Source: Phialocephala subalpina | Lineage: Eukaryota > Ascomycota > Leotiomycetes > Helotiales > Mollisiaceae | DNA: 27,173 bases | Reading direction: 5' to 3' | NCBI GenBank assembly: GCA_900073065.1 | Contig: FJOG01000060.1 | Coordinates: forward strand, 225,465 to 252,637 | Shown: positions 20,607-27,173 of the stretch, piece by piece | How positions within the stretch are numbered: position 1 is the first letter of the stretch | Layout of the letters: every line of letters starts with the position of its first letter | Notes under the pieces: model-generated | What the model was told of the DNA's origin: nothing | Seen by the model: the letters and a program-made list of their open reading frames with translations, nothing else | Database searches by the model: none | Position numbers and translations under genes: made by a program

Positions 20607-21680
20607 ATGATTTCGTCCAACTTGTCACTAGTGTACAGAACGGTTCTGACCAAGCTGTCAGTTATGCCATATATTCCTATCCCTAGCCTCGTCGTAGTCT
20701 TCTTCGTACTCTTTGCGAAAACATCGACCTGTGTGAATGACAGTGTCACTGCTATTGAAGAGAGAGGCATCGAAGTAGACGCACACAGGTCATATGGAAC
20801 TGTACCACCAGATATGTGGGCGTGCCGTTCAAGCACCAGACTCTCAGCCACCGGAGCAGCGCTTCTTGAGTCTGAAGAGAATGCTAAACCCTCCTTCGCA
20901 GTCAAAATCTCCGCTCCGCTCGAGCTGGCCAAGCAAGCTTCCTCACCACAAGGAGAAGGGTCTACCACTCCGCCAACATTCTACTTTTCATCGGGTAAAC
21001 CAACTACTGCTGTAAACCCCTCCATTTCCTCGCCAGGCAAGCGCGGTGTTGCCTATAATGATGCATCACTCGTCTCAGTATTTAGCAAATACCCAAAAGT
21101 AACGTGGGCTTATAATTGGGCTGATATGACCCCCGATATACCTTCAAGCATTGAATACGTGCCTATGCTCTGGGGACTTGGCCACATCCAAAACTGGGAG
21201 TCGAATGCCGAGAAGGCAATCTTGTCGGGTGCAACTCACCTTCTCGCGTTCAACGAGCCCGACATAGATTCTCAAGCAGATCTCACTGTTACTGCTGCTG
21301 TGGTTGGTTATCTTGCTCACATGCAGCCTTTTGCCGGCAAAGCCAAGCTCGGTTCTCCAGCTGTCACGAATGGAGGCGGGCATATGGGTCTGGGATGGCT
21401 CAAGGATTTTCTCTTGAGATGCTCGTCTTGCACTGTCGACTTCGTTGCCATACACTGGTACAATGGTGGGAATGCAGGCGCCTTCAAAGATTACGTTGTG
21501 CAGACACATAGGAGACGGTGGCTATAGACCAGTCTGGATTACCGAGTTTCAGGGCCCCAGCTTAGAAGAGGAGGAAATAGTGTTTTTGGCGACAAAAGAT
21601 AGCAGAGGCAACCTGATGGGACACGTTATTATCGTGGGATATGTTTCAGCATGGCATGTCAGCATCATTTTTTTTTAAGA
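20607..21680 (+). pseudogene. GH128-type (Asl1-like) glycan hydrolase, frameshifted
   Basis: The frame from 20607 (or the ATG at 20664, which fits a signal peptide better: MPYIPIPSLVVVFFVLF) runs to a TAG at 21525. A low-complexity linker is followed by KRGVAYNDASLV, VTWAYNWADM, VPMLWG and HLLAFNEPDI, whose Glu is the expected acid/base, then VDFVAIHWYNG. After KDYVVQT the conserved continuation, GGYRPVWITEFQGPSLEEEE with the second catalytic Glu in WITEF, is found in the next frame. A one-base loss near 21505 explains this; no intron does. The second frame then departs from the family and ends at 21678 without the normal C-terminal segment. GH128 enzymes cleave beta-1,3-glucan and Asl1-type proteins act in the fungal wall. 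A product translated as read lacks one catalytic residue, so it is probably inactive. Confidence 0.82.
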
Positions 21681-21918
21681 ATCGCTCAAGTGTAAAGTGC
21701 CTTATTTTCATAAAATTTTGACAAACAATCTCCCCCTTGGTTTACTCGTCTCCTCAATGGCTTCAGCAACACATCTATCTCTCGCCGACACAACTGCAAC
21801 GGAACCAATCCTGCAAATGTAAACTGCCTGATAGCCATGTATCTTCGATGAGAAATCTCCCCCCTTGCTCCACTCGTCCCCTTATATTCCTTCACCACGA
21901 CATTAATCCCTTATGCAC

Positions 21919-22323
21919 TCACGACTGCACGAGCCCCAATCCCACAAACGTAACCGCTGCCGCCCCACCACACAATGTCCAGATTCCACTGTCCCACCCT
22001 TTCGGGCCCTGCGTCGCAACCCATGTATCGACCACACACACGAGAGTCCATGCCAAAGTTAGAACTCCCATTTCCTTCTGCTTCCCTTCGAAATAGTACC
22101 AATAGAGGGCTCCTGCAGCGGCCAGATCACGCACGCCGAGGAATATCATTCCTTTGCCGGCTACTTCACGGCCTTCTAGTGTGGTAGGGATGACTCCGAG
22201 AGATTCTGCACCAACAGCCGGCGAGACTATGGCCAAGGCTCCCAGGGCGAAGATGGTGGTTGTGAGGCCGAGCCCGACGAGGCGCCATGTTGGGGGGGTG
22301 AGGAGGCGGTTGGGGAATGCCAT
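21919..22323 (-). CDS. DUF4267-type small membrane protein
   Basis: Single exon, 134 residues. Four hydrophobic segments are visible: about 13-34 (LVGLGLTTTIFALGALAIV), 58-76 (MIFLGVRDLAAAGALYWYYF), 84-104 (MGVLTLAWTLVCVVDTWVA) and 115-132. The pattern of a G-x-R motif at the start of the second segment (FLGVRDLA) and an Asp-containing third segment (CVVDTWVA) fits DUF4267, a family of fungal integral membrane proteins of unknown function. The gene is convergent with the GH128 relic and divergent from the NmrA-like relic. It appears intact. Confidence 0.82.
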   Translation of the reverse strand: MAFPNRLLTPPTWRLVGLGLTTTIFALGALAIVSPAVGAESLGVIPTTLEGREVAGKGMIFLGVRDLAAAGALYWYYFEGKQKEMGVLTLAWTLVCVVDTWVATQGPKGWDSGIWTLCGGAAAVTFVGLGLVQS

Positions 22324-23010
22324 TGGAAGGTCTGCTTTCGGATTGATTATGGATTCGGTAGAAAACAGTGTGTAACGTGTGTACGGAACGGTGTTTGAGG
22401 GATGAATGTTTGGGGGGGATGAAAGAGAATATTATATCAGCTTCATATGAGCTGAGTGGTTAGTTCAGATGGATTGGTCAGTCCTGTAAGGGACCCATCC
22501 ATCGAAGGATGTTTCGGATCCCACCACCAGATTTCAAAGCGGCGCGAGTCAGCTAGCGGAAGCGCCAGGCAAGATCCCTGAAGACCTGCTAGGCTCGGAA
22601 AAGTAATTTTGGTAAGTCGAAGCAGCGGGGCTTGTTTTTAACTCTACTTTGCGTAGCAATCCAATGTCGTTATTTTTATTTTTATTATTTTTTTTATCAC
22701 CGACCTGCCTGTCCGCAGCTTTCCCGGCTTGCTAATCGCCGATGGCCATGGTTTCCACACAACCGAAGTGTCCTGACAGAATATCTACTTTGTAAAGACG
22801 CTTTGCATCACTCACGATAGGAGGAGTTGATGGTGGCGTCGTAGTGGAGGAGCCCACGATGACGTGGATTGTGTTTGATTTTTCCGTCAGGACCTCCTTC
22901 GCTCAAAGTGAACGCCGAAGGGAAACAGATATAAGTCCACAGGCACCGTCAAATTCGCTTCATATTACTTCTAGTACCACTACATCTACTTGACCAATTC
23001 CCTTGTCACA
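22324..23010. promoter_or_regulatory. Divergent intergenic region (DUF4267 / NmrA-like)
   Basis: About 0.7 kb that should hold the promoters of both flanking genes. A T-rich tract lies at about 22670-22697, and TATAAG at 22931-22936 stands about 80 bases before the NmrA-like ATG. No coding frame is supported. Confidence 0.45.
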
Positions 23011-24117
23011 ATGTCTTCCCCAAAACTTATCGTTATCCTCGGAGCCACTGGTAACCAGGGTGGCTCTGTCGCCAACGCGTTTCTCAAGGACGCCAGCTGG
23101 CAAGTTCGAGCTCTGTCTCGCAATACCTCAAGCCCGAAGGCTCAAGCCCTAGCAGCGCGCGGAGCTCAGGTCGTCCAAGCTGATCTCGATGAGCCTGAAA
23201 CGTTCTCAGCCGCCTTCGAGGGCGCCAATGCCATTTTTGCCGTCAGCGACTTCTGGGGCATCTACGGCAATCCTGCCAACGCAGACAAGGCCAATCCCGG
23301 ACAGTCATTGAATGCATGGGCAGGCGAGTACGAAACCCAGAGCTGAAAGCTGTCATCGACGCAGTTGCAAAGGTGCCTACGCTGGAGCGCTTCGTTCTCT
23401 CCTCGCTCACAAACGTGACGAAGTGGTCCAAGGGAAAGTATACTCGTGTTTACCACTTAGACTCCAAGGCAACGGCAGCGGATTACGGCAGGGAGAAGTA
23501 CCCGGACCTGTGGAAGAAGACGAGTATCTTCCAACCAGGCATGTTCTTGGGCAACTACGTCGGCAACCCCATCATGAAACAAGTCAAGGTAAGCAAGCAT
23601 GCTCGCTAAATCTTGGATGAACCTTTGCTAACAGATCCAGAACGCGGAAGGAACAGTCCAGTTCCTTTGAAATATAAAACCAAACGTAAAAATCCCGTTC
23701 ATCGCCGCCGACGAGGATACCGGTGCTGTTGTCAAGGAACTTGTCGTCAATGAGCCGGCTGGAAAGAACATCATTGCCTATAGAGAATACCTGACTGTAC
23801 AAGAGCTCGCGTCGGCGTTCACACGGGCCACTGGCTTGAAGGCCGAGGCTGTGATCTTGCCCAAGGGTGAATTTCCTGTTCCTTTGCCGGATGAGCTGAA
23901 GGGGGGACTTGAGGACAACTTTGCGGCCTTCAATGAGTTTGGGAACGAGTCCTGGGATGACACTGATATCATTCACCCTCGAGATGTAAGTTGACTTGGG
24001 TTACTAATGCATCGAGTGTATGCTAATGCCTAGATACAGTTGAAGTCACCGCCATCACTTGGTACCGTGGAGGATTTCTTCAGGAAGCAAGACCTGTCGA
24101 CCATCTTTGGTGCTTGA
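23011..24117 (+). pseudogene. NmrA-like NAD(P)-binding protein, broken by a frameshift and a stop
   Basis: Three exons can be traced: 23011-23588, 23635-23985 and 24040-24117, with good introns (GTAAGC...GCTAACAG and GTAAGT...ATACAG). The N-terminus LIVILGATGNQGGSVANAFL is the NADP-binding GxxGxxG of the NmrA/HSCARG family, which are redox-sensing regulators lacking SDR catalysis. After WAGEYETQ the frame meets TGA at 23344, while the conserved continuation LKAVIDAVAKVPTLERFVLS lies in the next frame, so one base is lost near 23340. In exon 2 a second TGA, 23668-23670, interrupts FL-NIKPNVKIPFIAADED. Elsewhere homology is good through to DFFRKQDLSTIFGA. Correct splice sites with only two lesions point to recent loss, or to assembly errors. 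The intact family member would bind NADP in the cytosol or nucleus. Confidence 0.85.
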
Positions 24118-25093
24118 AGCGGAGTAATCCCATATGCCAGTCAAGTTTACAGGGTGGTGAAGATTGGACTGTTAGTTTGCTGAGTCAAGGCGGCCAATCG
24201 TTGCCAGTTTGCAGTTTGTACGATATTTTAAACCAGATTGTACAAATACAAAACGTAAACGGACTAAATAATGATACATTATAACTTGTTTTAATTGAAC
24301 TTGTCCAGTTTGCTTTCTCGCTTGATACTGAAAATATTTTAGACCAATCAAGAGGCCTACGAGGGGCTTGGCGAAGCTGTAAAATGTTGACCCAGCTATC
24401 CACTTATCTTACACCTGATCTGGCTCCCGTGTGTAAGACATTCTAGCTAGAACTAATGCTCAATAAAGGCTAATTAAGATGTGGATAAAGGAGACGAGAC
24501 AGTGCTTATCGTAGTGAAGAAGTCAGCAAAGCTGAGACTTCCATTACCCGTTTGAAATAGTCGATCTAACAACGAGAGGTTCAAATGTGATAGCTGGTAT
24601 TCTAACTATCCATTTCCGAGAGGTCCTGATTAGATTGACACATGGAGACCTTTACCGAGCAGCAGAAACGATGACGGGAGCTAGCTGCACTAGCGCGTCT
24701 CTTTTCTTCCTCAACAACAACAACAAGCAATTGTCAACCTCCACTACAACTCCAGATTCGCGTCGCAGATTTTGTATCGCTTCAAAAAGGTTCAAATACC
24801 TCAATTCTGGAGTTTGGAGATCTGCAAAGTTGATTCGACGCCCCTGACGCGCCAAGTCGAGTTCACTTTCTCCGACATCTCTACACCTTCTCCTCCACAA
24901 CTCTACTTGACAACCAACCTCAAATTCCGTCACAGCCAAAAGCGTTGATCGAGACTCTAAATCTCAGCGGCAGCAGAAGCACCGAGCTTCTGCACTACAT
25001 CAACTCCGCATCAAATTAAAACCAACCTCCCAACGACATCAAACGCCCGGGGAGACAACAATAGTTAGGAATTTAGTCCGCGGCCGTAGAATA
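24118..25093. other. Gene-free stretch before the right AT-rich block
   Basis: I find no gene here. A short (CAA)5 run lies at 24712-24726. From about 24840 the plus strand is rich in C and A with CT runs, resembling a promoter or leader, but no coding sequence follows. Confidence 0.45.
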
Positions 25094-25310
25094 TGTTAGA
25101 CATCGCGCTTAACTTCTCTCTCCCTATTCATTATCAACCTTCAAATTGGTTCTGTCAGCGATACAACCAGTGCTCTTTCTGAGCAAGTTAACCTCCCCAG
25201 CCGAAAAGCATTATCGCTCAACCGAGCAAAAAGTAGCTTGTCTCGTCTACACTTGCAGAAGACTCCGAGTTATAATCCAATCTAATAAGCACCTTGTCTA
25301 AGTCTTAACA
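25094..25310. mobile_element. Possible solo LTR
   Basis: A 217-bp segment begins TGTTAGAC and ends GTCTTAACA, so it has the TG...CA termini and short inverted ends typical of LTRs. The flanking five bases are GAATA on the left and GACTA on the right, a near-match that could be a decayed target duplication. No primer-binding site, polypurine tract or second copy is seen in the window. The call rests on the ends alone. Confidence 0.35.
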
Positions 25311-25319
25311 GACTACTTT

Positions 25320-27173
25320 GCAACCCGAGATATTTGTAATCAAATTTCCCTATTTATATCCAATGTAATTAAAGCTAATATAAGGCTCGTTATTACCTTT
25401 AATTACTTCTCGCAATTCAATTTAAAAGTGAAGTATATCCCCGGGAAGATTAATATTATATTAGGCGCTTTAAATAAACTTAATATAATTTTACTAAGAA
25501 ATATATTTAATAATAATATTTTAAACAATTTATATTTCGCGTTAGAAATTATTATTAATTCCAAATATAAGCCCTATTTACGGAAAGCTATTTAAAGAAT
25601 TAATACTTTTATAAGATATTTAAACTCTTAAATTAAAAAGAGAAAAAGTAAATTCCTTTAAATTTCCAAATCGAGAATATTTTATTCTTACTTTAAAATA
25701 ATTTTTTATTTTATATTTTATATAAAAACTTTAATCGCTTTTATATTCCAAGTATAATATTATATAACGTTTTATTAAAAACTTATAATAAGTATTATTT
25801 CGATTTCGAGAAAATAAAATAAAAATTAATAAATTTCGTAATTCGAAAATTAATTAAAAAGTTTTTATTATAATTATAATTATTTTTATTTTTAATTTCT
25901 TCGATTATTTAATATTTATATTTTATAAGTTTTCTAAGAAAAAACTATTTATCCTAGAATATATAATTTATATTACTAGAAATTAAATTATTAACTATTT
26001 GTTATAAGGATTAATATGAACTTTTTCCGGGGGGAAAGGGTCACGTGAAAAGTGGGGTTAAAGAGGGAATAAGCGATTTTTCTAAACTTCGATAAAAGTA
26101 TTAAATATAACTTTCTAATTGGTAGAAAAGAATATCCTTAATATATAATACTAAAAAAATAAAGAATATTAAAATTTCTTTTTATTTATATTTTGAAAAT
26201 TAATATAACCTCTTATATAAACTATTTTATACTTATATATAAATTAAAATTCAATTAAAAGTTTTTATTTTCTAAGTTTTAAATTAAATTATTAATTCGT
26301 TATTATATTATTAATTAATAAGTAATCGCGTATTATAAATCGCGATTACAAAATCTTCTAAATATATTTTTATTTAAAGTACTAAAGTTATTAAACGCTA
26401 GAATATTAATTAGAGCATTAGAATATTATTATTTGAGGTATTAAAATTATTAAACGCTAAAATACTAATTAAAATACCAAAATCCTATTCTCTTTATAAT
26501 TTTACGATTATATAACTTTTAAAGAAAATCCCAAGGAATTTCCCTTTAATATTTAAATTAATTACGATATAAATATAAACCGGGGGTTTTAAAGCGTATC
26601 CCCTTAGAGTATTTTAAGGCCTTTGGAAACTTTTGAGCACGTTTTTGCCTAAGGTACTAAAGTTACTAATTATTAGAAATTAGAAAAAATATTAAAATAT
26701 TATTCTTTTTATAATTTTATAATTACGTAGTTATATAGCTCTTAAAGAGGCTTTGCTTTTAAGGGATTTCTTTTTATTATAATAAAATCGAAGATTTTAT
26801 AGCCCTTTATAAAGGCGCCCTTACGAGGCTTACGGAGTAATATACGCGTCGAAATGGAAAAAGAAAAGGGGGTTATTTATTGGCTCGCTTATCGAGCCAA
26901 TCAAAGCGGGCGGACCCCTTTCTTTCGGAACGAGAAAAATATATTATATTAATAATTTTTTTTATAAAAAAAGTTTTATTAATATAATCAAATTAATTAA
27001 ATTATTACGTTTATTTTTTCTATTATAAATTATTAATATATAAAACTCGTTAATATTTTAAAATTATATTTTAAATATTAAATTAAAAGAAAAAAAATTA
27101 TATTTTTAATTTAATTAATTAAATAATTATAATATTTTAAAAATATCAAAATATAATATAAAATTATATTTTT
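25320..27173. repeat. AT-rich block, RIP-type (right edge)
   Basis: Composition falls abruptly to mostly A and T from about 25320 to the end, with no coding frame. It carries short GC-containing islands, for example near 26025-26075, 26580-26640 and 26805-26935. A degenerate unit containing GGTACTAAAGTTA is found about three times (about 26375, 26435, 26650), suggesting a repeat family diverged by mutation. A nested inverted repeat lies at 26861-26924. The region fits transposon DNA heavily mutated by RIP; the original element is not recognisable. Confidence 0.7.
26879..26901. repeat. Perfect inverted repeat in the AT-rich block
   Basis: ATTGGCTCG, a five-base loop CTTAT, and CGAGCCAAT form a perfect 9-bp dyad. 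A second, outer pair flanks it: AGAAAAGGGG ending at 26870 and CCCCTTTCTT at 26915-26924. The GC content is unusual for this block. Confidence 0.8.

Noticed and set aside
24587..24939. Overlapping open frames on both strands around a (CAA)5 run
   Set aside because: They overlap each other on opposite strands and show no domain; more like promoter or leader sequence.
25320..27173. CRISPR-like or satellite array
   Set aside because: Repeats are degenerate and unevenly spaced, and the host is a fungus; RIP-mutated transposon DNA explains them better.

Overview
The window is nuclear DNA of a filamentous ascomycete (Pezizomycotina). The evidence is short GT-AG introns of about 45-75 bp with CTAAC-type branch sites, a Zn2Cys6 regulator, an RTA1-family membrane protein, a DUF3425 protein, NmrA-like and NB-ARC/TPR gene remains, and strongly AT-rich blocks at both ends of the kind left by repeat-induced point mutation (RIP). 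A Leotiomycetes-like host would fit, but that is a guess.

Layout: 1-330 is an AT-rich block. 331-1578 has no convincing gene. 1579-4054 (+) is a secreted GH3 beta-glucosidase with three exons. 4545-5470 (+) is a decayed NB-ARC/TPR NLR-type gene. 5728-7502 (-) is a secreted type-B carboxylesterase with three exons. 8116-9046 (+) is an RTA1-like seven-helix protein. 9815-11317 (+) is a Zn2Cys6 (Upc2-like) regulator. 11535-12221 (-) is a shortened pyroglutamyl-peptidase (C15). About 12160-13140 (-) is an unrecognised, apparently fragmented multi-exon gene. 13312-14580 (-) is an unusual protein joining a CENP-B/Abp1-type DNA-binding region to a DUF3425 domain. 15477-16484 (+) is a short-chain dehydrogenase. 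17081-18192 (-) is a medium-chain (quinone-type) oxidoreductase. 18508-18600 (+) is a fossil of a PIF1/Helitron-type helicase. 19305-20125 (+) is an alpha/beta hydrolase. 20607-21680 (+) is a frameshifted GH128 gene. 21919-22323 (-) is a DUF4267 membrane protein. 23011-24117 (+) is a NmrA-like gene with a frameshift and an internal stop. 25094-25310 is a possible solo LTR at the edge of the right AT-rich block, which runs from about 25320 to 27173.

The genes do not form an obvious pathway. Three are secreted hydrolases (GH3, carboxylesterase, GH128) and several are stand-alone oxidoreductases or hydrolases with no core synthase, so this is not a secondary-metabolite cluster on present evidence. 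The RTA1-like gene and the Upc2-like regulator are neighbours and could be functionally linked through membrane-lipid stress; this is inference.

The main theme is decay. At least four genes (NLR relic, GH128, NmrA-like, helicase fossil) are broken, and the C15 gene and its upstream neighbour look damaged, all inside a roughly 25-kb island between AT-rich blocks. The most novel-looking intact gene is the CENP-B/Abp1-HTH plus DUF3425 fusion.
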